DNA of 64,000 nucleotides, from NCBI RefSeq assembly GCF_001940565.1, contig NZ_LTDM01000004.1, forward strand, positions 1 to 64,000, read 5' to 3'. Under the pieces are notes generated by a model. The model had not been told where the DNA came from. It saw only the letters and a program-made list of their open reading frames with translations, and ran no database searches. Positions 8,986-16,475 of the stretch are shown here, piece by piece. The stretch's first letter is position 1, and each line of letters opens with the position of its first letter. Made by a program: the position numbers and the translations under genes. The DNA is from Tissierella creatinophila DSM 6911. Lineage in GTDB: Bacteria > Bacillota > Clostridia > Tissierellales > Tissierellaceae.

Positions 8986-9037
8986 ATAGTAAATAAGATA
9001 TCTAAACTTTTAAAAGTTTAGATATCTTATTTACTAT
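8986..9037. repeat. 52-nt perfect palindrome
   Basis: Two 26-nt arms (8986-9011 and 9012-9037) are perfectly complementary with no spacer, centred on TTTT/AAAA. The core reads GATATCTAAACTTTT from the left. No T-tract follows on either side, and a proper terminator for the upstream gene already exists at 8851-8884. The element could be a leader hairpin or operator for the sortase gene 50 nt downstream, or a small inverted-repeat element. Confidence 0.85.
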
Positions 9038-9088
9038 ATAGAGGATTGGCTATATAATTTGGGTATATTATTTAAAGAGGTGGGATAG

Positions 9089-9694
9089 ATGAAAAAACGT
9101 AAAATAATTGGATTTACTATAATATTAATTGGAATATTAACTATGGCTTATCCTATAAGGCTTAGGTTCTTTGCAAATATGGAGCAAAAAAAACTAAAAG
9201 AAGAATTTATAGAAAAAAAACAAACTTTAAATGAATCAGTCCAAAAAGATGGAAAAGAACAAAAGGAGATAAAATATGATAGATGGCCAGATACTCTTAT
9301 GAACATCCCTAAGATAGATTTAGAAGCTATGGTAGTTGAGATGGAGGCAAGCAATATAGATGTTTTCGCTCAAAATGCAAACTATCCTCCAGCTCACTAT
9401 AGAGATACAGACTTTCCAGGGGGAAGGAGTAATGTCGCTATAGCAGCACACAGAACAGGACCTGCGGATTACTTTAGAAATCTAGATAAACTGGAAGAAG
9501 GAGATAAGATAACTTTGGAAACATCTCAGGGAATTCATGAATATATTGTAGAAAAGGTATTTATAGTAGATCCTACAGATATTTCAGTTATAAATGCTAC
9601 AGACTATGGTGCCTTAACACTTACTAGCTGTGAAAGAGAAGATGGAATAAGCAATAAAAAAAGAATCATAGTCCGTGCAAAGCTAAAAGATTAG
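9089..9694 (+). CDS. Sortase, class D-like
   Basis: A 201-aa membrane-anchored cysteine transpeptidase. One N-terminal membrane segment (about 6-22) is followed by the sortase beta-barrel (about 70-200). The catalytic residues are visible: H121 in AIAAHRTGP, C181 in LTLTSCERED and R192 in KKRIIVRAK. The short single-membrane-segment architecture fits class D/E rather than housekeeping class A. The AGAGGTGGG ribosome site supports the start. No LPxTG-type substrate was recognised in the window, so its targets lie elsewhere. The LiaF-like gene follows after 21 nt and is probably cotranscribed. Confidence 0.88.
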   Translation: MKKRKIIGFTIILIGILTMAYPIRLRFFANMEQKKLKEEFIEKKQTLNESVQKDGKEQKEIKYDRWPDTLMNIPKIDLEAMVVEMEASNIDVFAQNANYPPAHYRDTDFPGGRSNVAIAAHRTGPADYFRNLDKLEEGDKITLETSQGIHEYIVEKVFIVDPTDISVINATDYGALTLTSCEREDGISNKKRIIVRAKLKD

Positions 9695-9715
9695 TATATA
9701 AAATAGTTCAAAGGG

Positions 9716-10630
9716 GTGATTAAAATAAAAAATAAAAAGGTAAATCTAGGTATTGTTTTAATTGTAATAGGAATCATATGGATTTTAAGTAATTTAAACT
9801 TAATCAATGTAAACGTTTATAATATCGTGAATTATATGATAAGAGGAGTATTTGATTTGTGGCCACTTATTTTAGTTATAGTGGGAATTAATATAATGTT
9901 TAAAAGAGAAGGTTTAAACACCATATTGTGGATTTTATTTTTTATTGTATTAATTGTCTATAGTCTTTTTATAAAGGGTAATATATTGGAAAAAACTTCC
10001 AATGGCAATTTAAAAGATGAAATATATACTGTAGAGATGAGGGAGGATATAGAAAAAGGAAAACTTGATTTAGATGTAGGGGCTACAAGTTTTAATATAG
10101 ATCCAATAGATGATGATTTTGCAAAACTAGAACATGATGGAACTTTTAATTATAAGTTTAGTAGAAAAGGAAATGAAGAGAATCTTTATATTTCAAATGA
10201 GATTCCAAATGATATTTTGAATAATAAGAATAAAAGGAGTTTTGAACTCGGATTAAATAAAGAAATTCCATGGGAACTTGATCTAGATGTAGGAGCTATA
10301 TCTGGAAATTTAAATTTAAAAGATATAATGGTAAAAAAGTTAGATGTAGATATGGGTGCTGGTAAAATTGAAATAACACTTGGAGATAAGGCGGAACTTA
10401 CTTCTATGGATATAGATGCTGGAGCTTCTCAAATAATCTTAAATATACCAGAGAGTTCAGGATTAAAGTTAAACTATGATGGTGCATTAAATAGTACCAA
10501 TTTTGATGACTTGGGACTTATAAAAACTGAAAATGGTAAATATGTTTCTGATAATTTTAATGCTGCAAGTTCAAAATATGAAATAGAAGTAGACATGGGA
10601 GTAGGACAATTTTCAATAAATTATTATTAA
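9716..10630 (+). CDS. LiaF-like membrane protein with C-terminal beta 'toast-rack' domain
   Basis: A 304-aa protein with about four membrane helices in residues 8-90 (LiaI/LiaF-like transmembrane region) and a C-terminal repetitive beta domain. Repeats of the type LDVGA, LDVDMGAG, MDIDAGAS and EVDMGVGQF recur from about residue 118 to the end. LiaF proteins restrain cell-envelope-stress two-component systems, but none is adjacent. The only conventional start is GTG at 9716, which lies inside the Shine-Dalgarno-like AAGGGGTGAT. In-frame ATT (9719) or ATA (9725) would have better spacing, so the start is uncertain. It probably shares a transcript with the sortase. Confidence 0.78.
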   Translation: MIKIKNKKVNLGIVLIVIGIIWILSNLNLINVNVYNIVNYMIRGVFDLWPLILVIVGINIMFKREGLNTILWILFFIVLIVYSLFIKGNILEKTSNGNLKDEIYTVEMREDIEKGKLDLDVGATSFNIDPIDDDFAKLEHDGTFNYKFSRKGNEENLYISNEIPNDILNNKNKRSFELGLNKEIPWELDLDVGAISGNLNLKDIMVKKLDVDMGAGKIEITLGDKAELTSMDIDAGASQIILNIPESSGLKLNYDGALNSTNFDDLGLIKTENGKYVSDNFNAASSKYEIEVDMGVGQFSINYY

Positions 10631-10666
10631 AAAATAGTTTAATATATGGAAGCTAGAGTGACTTAG

Positions 10667-10709
10667 AAGCACATCTAAAGGAGAGAATTAATACTACTTA
10701 GATGTGCTT
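10667..10709 (+). terminator. Terminator of the sortase/LiaF-like unit
   Basis: Perfect 12-bp stem, AAGCACATCTAA (10667-10678) with TTAGATGTGCTT (10698-10709), a 19-nt loop, then TTCATT. Confidence 0.7.
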
Positions 10710-10821
10710 TTCATTGTCTAAATAAAGACAAAATATAAATTGTTGTAAATATATGTTAATATATAGTTTAGAAAGATTTTATCTATTATATAAGTATATA
10801 AAAATATAAAGGAGTTGGAAA

Positions 10822-11061
10822 ATGGATAAGAAAAAACAAATGGTTGAAATTTGGGGAGATGTAGTTGAAATAAAGTCACTGATAATAGCTATAATTGTTT
10901 CTATAGTTTCTACTATGGGATTTTATGCGATAGCTCCAAGTGATGATAAAACAAAACAACTATTCTTTGGTCTAATAGGTGCAGTTATAGGATTTACTAT
11001 TTCAGCAATTTTTATTAAACCAAAGAGAATTATAGTAATAGAGGAAAAAATAGAAGAATAA
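10822..11061 (+). CDS. Small membrane protein, possible partner of the TctA-like permease
   Basis: An unrecognised 79-aa protein with two predicted membrane helices (about 18-37 and 48-67) and charged ends. A strong AAAGGAG ribosome site precedes the ATG. It is the first gene of the mevalonate operon, with the TctA-like permease starting 10 nt after its stop. TctA permeases normally work with a small membrane subunit TctB. This protein is shorter than a usual TctB but could fill the same role, which is inference from position and topology only. Confidence 0.75.
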   Translation: MDKKKQMVEIWGDVVEIKSLIIAIIVSIVSTMGFYAIAPSDDKTKQLFFGLIGAVIGFTISAIFIKPKRIIVIEEKIEE

Positions 11062-11071
11062 GGGGAAGTTT

Positions 11072-12430
11072 ATGGATACTACAATTATAATACAGATGAT
11101 TTTAATGTCTTTAATAGCGGTCTTTATATATACGTTTATAGGTTTTATACCGGGAACTGATGAAACTTCAGTGCTTATGCCTATAACTCTTGCAGTTATA
11201 TTAGCAGGTACACCACCTGTAGTTATACTTAGTTTTTTTATAGCAGCTATAGTTACATTAAATCTTGTAAATGCTATACCAACAGCTTTAGTTGGACTTC
11301 CAGGAGGGGTTATGTCAAGTCCTATGATGGAGCATTCTCTTTATCTAAAGGAGAAGGGATTATCTGCTTTAGTTATAAGAAAGATGGCGGTTGGTTCTTT
11401 GATAGGAACTATTATCTCTATTCCTATATCTTTAATCTTATCGGGTATCTTAGCTCCCTTTGGAGCTAAGATAAAAATAATTGCTCCACTACTTTTTTTT
11501 ATAGGTGCAATATTTTTATCGCTAATAGGAAAAAACAAAACACTATCACTTTTTAGCATAATACCTATGGCAATACTTTTTATGGGTTTAAGGCATCTTT
11601 ACTGGGGTATTGGGATAGTGCCAGAAGGAACAAATATTACAACTTCATTTTTCTTAGGGATTACAATAGGACCACTGATAGTGTCGCTCTTTAACCTTTT
11701 AAATAAGAAGAACAGAAGTATTGTAACTACAAAAGACAAAAAAGAAATTTCAATACCAAGCAATAGTAGAGTGAGTAAAACATTAAATCCTTTTAAAATA
11801 TTATCAGAAGAAGAAATTAAGAGTTCTATTATTGGGGCTTTAGTGGCAAACTTTTTATTTGTACTTAGTCCAGTAGGTCTTACTATTTTATTTGGGGAAT
11901 CACTTTCAAATAGGATAAAAGACCCTACAAAGAAGGCAACTACTGCTATTACAACTATGAGTGCATTAGCCCAATCAACATATCTTTCTGGTATAATAAT
12001 TCCACTAATTGCTATAGGAATACCACTTTCTCCTACAGCAATTGGTCCTGGAGGAGCCCTTTTTAATGCTCCACCTGTTTTCTCATTAGAAAATAATATA
12101 CATCATTTATTGAGTAAGGGAGAATTTGTTGCAGCAATCCTTATAGGAAGCCTTATAGCAGTTTCTATAACTTATTATATTACAAATAGATTTGCAAGTA
12201 GTATCTCAGCATTCGTATTAAAAAAGATACCTCATGAGGCAATACTAGGTATTTTTATATCACTTATATTTTTATTAGCTTATATGGATGCAGGACTTAT
12301 AAACATATTTGGAGTGCTTTTAATAGGGTTAACATGTGGTAGTTTAAACAAAATGGGAGTAAACTATGGGATACAGTTTATGACACTCTATGCAGCACCT
12401 TTTATAATAGAAAAGATAATCTTATTCTAA
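11072..12430 (+). CDS. TctA-like carboxylate permease
   Basis: A 452-aa integral membrane protein with about eleven hydrophobic segments. It resembles the large subunit of tripartite tricarboxylate transporters. The GFIPGTDETSVLMPIT stretch near residue 28 and the IPTALVGLPGGVMSSPMMEH stretch near residue 70 correspond to the paired conserved Gly/Pro signatures of the family, and a second set (SPTAIGPGGALFNAPPVFS) occurs near residue 320. It is shorter than classical TctA (about 500 aa) and no periplasmic TctC is nearby. It sits 17 nt before mevalonate kinase in the same operon. Because mevalonate is a hydroxy-carboxylate, mevalonate import is an attractive but untested inference. Confidence 0.75.
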   Translation: MDTTIIIQMILMSLIAVFIYTFIGFIPGTDETSVLMPITLAVILAGTPPVVILSFFIAAIVTLNLVNAIPTALVGLPGGVMSSPMMEHSLYLKEKGLSALVIRKMAVGSLIGTIISIPISLILSGILAPFGAKIKIIAPLLFFIGAIFLSLIGKNKTLSLFSIIPMAILFMGLRHLYWGIGIVPEGTNITTSFFLGITIGPLIVSLFNLLNKKNRSIVTTKDKKEISIPSNSRVSKTLNPFKILSEEEIKSSIIGALVANFLFVLSPVGLTILFGESLSNRIKDPTKKATTAITTMSALAQSTYLSGIIIPLIAIGIPLSPTAIGPGGALFNAPPVFSLENNIHHLLSKGEFVAAILIGSLIAVSITYYITNRFASSISAFVLKKIPHEAILGIFISLIFLLAYMDAGLINIFGVLLIGLTCGSLNKMGVNYGIQFMTLYAAPFIIEKIILF

Positions 12431-12447
12431 GATTAAAGGGGTAAATT

Positions 12448-13398
12448 ATGGATAAAAAAATATCATATGGAAGTGCAATTGGAAAGATAATACTTATGGG
12501 AGAACATTCTGTTGTATATGGAGAACCTGCTATAGCTATTCCCTTTCCGAGTGCAAAGATAAAGACAAGTATTTATAAGAGTAATGGTGATACGGTTTTA
12601 AATTGCTTCTCATATAATGGAGCTTTACTAGAGGCACCTGAAGAATTTTCTGAACTTAAATCGGTCATTAAAAAGGTAGTAGAAGATCTTGATGAAAAAT
12701 TAAAGGACTTTAATATAGATATAAAATCTACAATACCTTCTGAAAGGGGAATGGGTTCTAGTGCTGCTGTAGCGGCTTCTGCTATAAGAGCTTTATATGA
12801 TTACTTTGATATACGGTTAGATAATAATACTCTTACATCTCTAGTAAACTTTTCTGAAATAATAGTGCATGGAAATCCTAGTGGGATAGATACGGCTATT
12901 GTAGTGGGTGAAAAACCACTTTACTATATAAAAGGTAAACCTTTGGAAGTCTTTAAATTTAAACTAGATGCTTATTTAATAGTTTCTGATACTGGAGAAA
13001 AGGGTATGACAAAGTTTGCAGTTTCAAAGGTTAGAAAGTTTATAGAAGATAATCCTGCTAGAGGTAAAGAGCTAATAGAGAGTTTAGGAAAACTCTCTAG
13101 TGATGCAAAAAAGATTATAAAAGAAGAAAAAATAATAGAACTTGGAAAAGCCATGAATAACGCCCAAAACCTATTAAAAGAGCTAAGGGTTAGTAATGAG
13201 ACTATTGATAGTTTAGTAAGAGTGTCAATCGATAATGGGGCTCTAGGATCCAAGTTAACTGGTGGAGGTCTTGGGGGATGTGTTATAACACTTTGTTCTA
13301 CTAAAAAAGAGGCAATAAGTATTTCGAATACACTATTAAATAATGGAGCTAAAAATACTTGGATTTCTAATATGGGAGTTGAGGAAGATGAAAGCTAA
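12448..13398 (+). CDS. mvk: Mevalonate kinase
   Basis: A GHMP kinase of 316 aa that phosphorylates mevalonate to 5-phosphomevalonate. Motif 1 is the N-terminal GKIILMGEHSVVYGEPAIAI. The glycine-rich ATP loop is SERGMGSSAAVAASAIRAL near residue 100. Motif 3, KLTGGGLGGCVITL, lies near residue 270. The GNPSGIDTAIVV stretch carries the expected catalytic Asp. The AAAGGGG ribosome site supports the start. Its end overlaps the start of the decarboxylase gene by 11 nt, so the two are translationally coupled. The lower mevalonate pathway is complete from here to phosphomevalonate kinase. Confidence 0.95.
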   Translation: MDKKISYGSAIGKIILMGEHSVVYGEPAIAIPFPSAKIKTSIYKSNGDTVLNCFSYNGALLEAPEEFSELKSVIKKVVEDLDEKLKDFNIDIKSTIPSERGMGSSAAVAASAIRALYDYFDIRLDNNTLTSLVNFSEIIVHGNPSGIDTAIVVGEKPLYYIKGKPLEVFKFKLDAYLIVSDTGEKGMTKFAVSKVRKFIEDNPARGKELIESLGKLSSDAKKIIKEEKIIELGKAMNNAQNLLKELRVSNETIDSLVRVSIDNGALGSKLTGGGLGGCVITLCSTKKEAISISNTLLNNGAKNTWISNMGVEEDES

Positions 13399-14350
13399 AG
13401 CAAGGGCTCATGCAAATATTGCACTTATAAAATATTGGGGTAAAAGTGATGAAAATTTGTCACTACCTATGAATAGCAGTCTTTCACTTACACTTGATGC
13501 TTTTTATACAGAAACAGAGGTTGAATTTACAAATTCTATTAATGAGGATGTTTTTTTCCTAAATGGAGTAGAAGATAAAAATACATTATCTAAGATAAGT
13601 AAGTTTCTAGATCTCTTTAGAATTGCTAGGAATATGAATGAAAGAGCAATAATTAAAACTATAAACTATGTACCAACAGCAGCTGGGCTTGCCTCTTCAG
13701 CTTCAGGATTTGCAGCTCTTGCTGCCGCTACTAATAAAGCGAGCGGATTAGATGTAAATAGTAGAGAACTTTCTACATTTGCTAGAAGAGGTTCAGGAAG
13801 TGCTACTAGAAGTATATATGGAGGAATTGTAGAGTGGCAAAAGGGGATAAATGATAAAACTTCTTTTGCTGTAGAAATAGATGATGCATCTTGGGATATA
13901 GGAATGGTGGTTGTAATAGTAAATAGGGAAGAAAAAAAGATGTCTAGTCGTGAAGGAATGAAAAGTACTATACTTACATCCCCTTTTTATAAAAATTGGC
14001 CTGAGGATTCTCAAAAGGATTTAAAAGAAATAAAGATTGCAATAAAGGAAAAGGACTTTGAAAAGATGGGATATATTACAGAGAGAAATGCCCTGAAAAT
14101 GCATGCTACAATGCTCGGAGCAAATCCACCTATAATGTACTTTGAGCCCAAGAGTATTTTAGTTATGCAAATAGTTCATGAACTTAGAGATAAAGGTATA
14201 CCTTGTTTTTTTACTATGGATGCAGGTCCAAATGTAAAGATACTTTGCAGATTATCCCAAGGTGAAATGATAAAAAATAGACTTATGGAAGATTTTAAAG
14301 AATATGAAATAATAGTAACCGGACCAGGTCCTGGTGTTGAAATCATCTAA
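13388..14350 (+). CDS. mvaD: Diphosphomevalonate decarboxylase
   Basis: Converts mevalonate 5-diphosphate to isopentenyl diphosphate with ATP use, 320 aa. The diagnostic N-terminus is AHANIALIKYWGK and the phosphate-binding region is PTAAGLASSASGFAAL. ARRGSGSATRSIYGG and the C-terminal FTMDAGPNVKIL match the family. The start at 13388 is chosen because it opens with the canonical MKAKARAHANIALIKYWGK after a GAGGAAG site. An upstream in-frame ATG at 13343 would only add residues encoded inside mvk. It overlaps mvk by 11 nt and is followed by phosphomevalonate kinase after 13 nt. Confidence 0.95.
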   Translation: MKAKARAHANIALIKYWGKSDENLSLPMNSSLSLTLDAFYTETEVEFTNSINEDVFFLNGVEDKNTLSKISKFLDLFRIARNMNERAIIKTINYVPTAAGLASSASGFAALAAATNKASGLDVNSRELSTFARRGSGSATRSIYGGIVEWQKGINDKTSFAVEIDDASWDIGMVVVIVNREEKKMSSREGMKSTILTSPFYKNWPEDSQKDLKEIKIAIKEKDFEKMGYITERNALKMHATMLGANPPIMYFEPKSILVMQIVHELRDKGIPCFFTMDAGPNVKILCRLSQGEMIKNRLMEDFKEYEIIVTGPGPGVEII

Positions 14351-14363
14351 AGGAGAAGATAAT

Positions 14364-15446
14364 ATGATTAGTAGTACTTCCCCTGGAAAACTTTATATAG
14401 CTGGAGAATATGCTGTGGTGGAAAAAGGTTATCCAGCTATTATAGTGGGAGTAGATGGGTTTATAACAGTTTCTCTAGAAGAAACTAAAGATATGGGAAG
14501 TATAAAAGCTTATGATAATACACCCATATCTTTTAAGAGAAAAGATGAAAGGCTCATTTTAGATTATAGAGATAATAGACTTTTTTATTTAATAAATAGT
14601 ATAAATATAGTTGAAATTTTAGTAAAGGAGATGGGAAAAGAGCTTAAATTTTATAATTTAAAAGTAGAAAGTGAACTTGAAGATCTAGAAGGTAAAAAAT
14701 ATGGACTTGGCTCAAGTGCTGCAGTTACTATAAGTACCATAAAAGTTTTATGTAAGTTTTATGGTATAGAAACTACTAAGGAAAAACTATTTAAACTAGC
14801 ATCATTAGTTCACTTAAAGGTAAATAGTAACGGTTCTTGTGGAGATATAGCTGCTAGTGTATATGGTGGATGGATTTCTTTTAAAACATTTGATAAAAAC
14901 TGGGTTCTAGAAAAAAGAGCAAATCTCACTATTAAACAATTATTAGATAAAAAGTGGCCGTTTTTAGAAATTAAAAGATTAACTCCTCCTGAAGATTTAA
15001 ATCTTTTAATAGGATGGACAGGGAGACCTTCTAGCACTACTATCTTGGTTGATAGGGTAAATAAAAGTAGACAAGATAATAGTCAGTTCTATAAAAGTTT
15101 TTTAGAAAAAAGCAAAGCTTGTGTAGAAAATATTATAAAAGCTTTTGAAAAAGGCGATTTACTAGGAATTCAAAATGGAATAATGATAAATAGAAATTTA
15201 TTAGTAAATATGGGGCAAGAACTAGGCATACAAATAGAGACACTTGGATTAAGTAGATTGTGTGATATAGCCTTAAAATTTAATGGTGCAGCTAAATCTT
15301 CGGGAGCTGGTGGGGGAGACTGTGGTATCGCCATTTTTAATGATAAAAGTAATTTAGAAAAACTTATATATGAGTGGAAAAAGGAGGGTATAACTCATTT
15401 GCCATTAAAAGTATATATTGAGGAGGAATTAAAAAGTGATCAATAG
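14364..15446 (+). CDS. mvaK2: Phosphomevalonate kinase
   Basis: A GHMP kinase of 360 aa that makes mevalonate 5-diphosphate. It begins SSTSPGKLYIAGEYAVVEKG, typical of bacterial (Streptococcus/Staphylococcus-type) phosphomevalonate kinases. The ATP loop is KKYGLGSSAAVTISTIKVL and motif 3 is AAKSSGAGGGDCGIAIF. The ATG at 14364 follows AAGGAGAAG. The in-frame start at 14334 would overlap mvaD and lacks a ribosome site. It is the last pathway gene of the operon. No HMG-CoA synthase, HMG-CoA reductase or isopentenyl-diphosphate isomerase is seen in the window. Confidence 0.94.
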   Translation: MISSTSPGKLYIAGEYAVVEKGYPAIIVGVDGFITVSLEETKDMGSIKAYDNTPISFKRKDERLILDYRDNRLFYLINSINIVEILVKEMGKELKFYNLKVESELEDLEGKKYGLGSSAAVTISTIKVLCKFYGIETTKEKLFKLASLVHLKVNSNGSCGDIAASVYGGWISFKTFDKNWVLEKRANLTIKQLLDKKWPFLEIKRLTPPEDLNLLIGWTGRPSSTTILVDRVNKSRQDNSQFYKSFLEKSKACVENIIKAFEKGDLLGIQNGIMINRNLLVNMGQELGIQIETLGLSRLCDIALKFNGAAKSSGAGGGDCGIAIFNDKSNLEKLIYEWKKEGITHLPLKVYIEEELKSDQ

Positions 15447-15534
15447 AAAAGAAAAAAAGATAAAAAACTGGGGTATAGAAAGAGATATTTCTTATAAGGA
15501 TTTTTTAAATATGATTATTGCAAGTAAAACTTAA
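15436..15534 (+). CDS. Possible 32-aa ORF or truncated gene after phosphomevalonate kinase
   Basis: A GTG-started ORF overlaps the end of mvaK2 by 11 nt and is preceded by a good AGGAGGA ribosome site (inside mvaK2) with 8-9 nt spacing. It encodes a 32-aa Lys/Glu-rich peptide, beginning VINRKEKKIKNWG and ending IIASKT. Because the translation signal is good but the product ends quickly, it may be the stump of a former fourth operon gene. No family is recognised. Confidence 0.35.
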   Translation: MINRKEKKIKNWGIERDISYKDFLNMIIASKT

Positions 15535-15600
15535 TTTTAAGTCTTTATTTTGAGTTTTAAATAAGCTTGCTATATTAAAAAAAGATGAGGGAGTGTTAAG

Positions 15601-16398
15601 ATGAGATTAGAAGGAAAGGTAGTTTTAGTAACAGCAGCAACAAATGGAATAGGAAAAGCCATAGCCCATCTTTGTGGAAAAGAAGGGGCGAGCGTTTATC
15701 TTGGTGCTAGAAACATGGAAAAGGCAAAAGGAGTAATTAAAGAATTTGAAGATGAAGGTATAAATGTAAAAGCAGTATACAATGATGCTTCTAAAAAAGA
15801 AACTTTTGTTAGTATGATTGAAGAAGTAGTAGAAAATGAAGGCAGAATAGATGTACTTGTAAATAACTTTGGAGGATCCAATCCAAGGAAGGATTTAGAT
15901 ATAAAATCAACTGAGTATGAAGAGTTTATAAATACTGTTGATTCAAATCTATCAAGTGTATTTATATCTTCTCAAAAGGCGATAGAATATATGGCAAAAC
16001 AAGGTGGAGGGTCTATAATAAATATTTCTTCTGTAGCTAGTACAAGCCCTGACATTAGTCAAATAGGATATGGTGTTAGTAAAGCAGCTATAAACTATTT
16101 AACAAAGATTATAGCAACACAGTCTGCTAGGGACAATATAAGATGTAATGCCGTACTCCCAGGGATGACTGCTACAGATGCAGTTAAAAACAACTTAACT
16201 CCTGAATTTAGAGACTTTTTCTTAAAACACATACCTATTAAAAGAATGGGAGAACCAGAAGAGATTGCGGCAGCTGTAGTATATTTTGCAAGTGATGAGT
16301 CCAAATATACAACTGGACAGATAATGGAAGTTTCAGGTGGATTTGGAATACCTACACCAGTATTTGGTGATTTAGCAGAAAGTAAAAGCAAGAGATAA
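15601..16398 (+). CDS. Short-chain dehydrogenase resembling clostridial 7-alpha-hydroxysteroid dehydrogenase
   Basis: A 265-aa NAD(P)-dependent Rossmann-fold oxidoreductase. The cofactor loop is TAATNGIGKAIA (about residues 11-22), followed by NNFGG. The catalytic Ser lies in NISSVAS, with Y and K in YGVSK. From memory of the clostridial 7-alpha-HSDH sequences, the EGRIDVLVNN, PDISQIGYGVSKAAIN, NIRCNAVLPG and SGGFG..TP segments and the C-terminal extension are strikingly similar. Those enzymes oxidise the 7-alpha-hydroxyl of bile acids. The substrate here is not proven, and other SDR reductase activities remain possible. It has its own ribosome site, 154 nt after mvaK2. Confidence 0.8.
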   Translation: MRLEGKVVLVTAATNGIGKAIAHLCGKEGASVYLGARNMEKAKGVIKEFEDEGINVKAVYNDASKKETFVSMIEEVVENEGRIDVLVNNFGGSNPRKDLDIKSTEYEEFINTVDSNLSSVFISSQKAIEYMAKQGGGSIINISSVASTSPDISQIGYGVSKAAINYLTKIIATQSARDNIRCNAVLPGMTATDAVKNNLTPEFRDFFLKHIPIKRMGEPEEIAAAVVYFASDESKYTTGQIMEVSGGFGIPTPVFGDLAESKSKR

Positions 16399-16410
16399 TT
16401 ATAAAAGAAG

Positions 16411-16454
16411 AATATAAGAGAGACTAAATAGACCTATTTAGTCTCTCTTATATT
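16411..16454. terminator. Bidirectional terminator between convergent genes
   Basis: Perfect 21-nt inverted arms (16411-16431 and 16434-16454) around AC, with a core of AAGAGAGACTAAATAG. T-rich on one side and A-rich on the other, it serves both the SDR gene (+) and the transglutaminase operon (-). Confidence 0.88.
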
Positions 16455-16475
16455 TTGTAGCAACTTAATAAAGCA

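Noticed and set aside
16095-16391. 98-aa minus-strand ORF inside the SDR gene
   Set aside because: It is antisense to a well-conserved enzyme, lacks a ribosome site and resembles no family.
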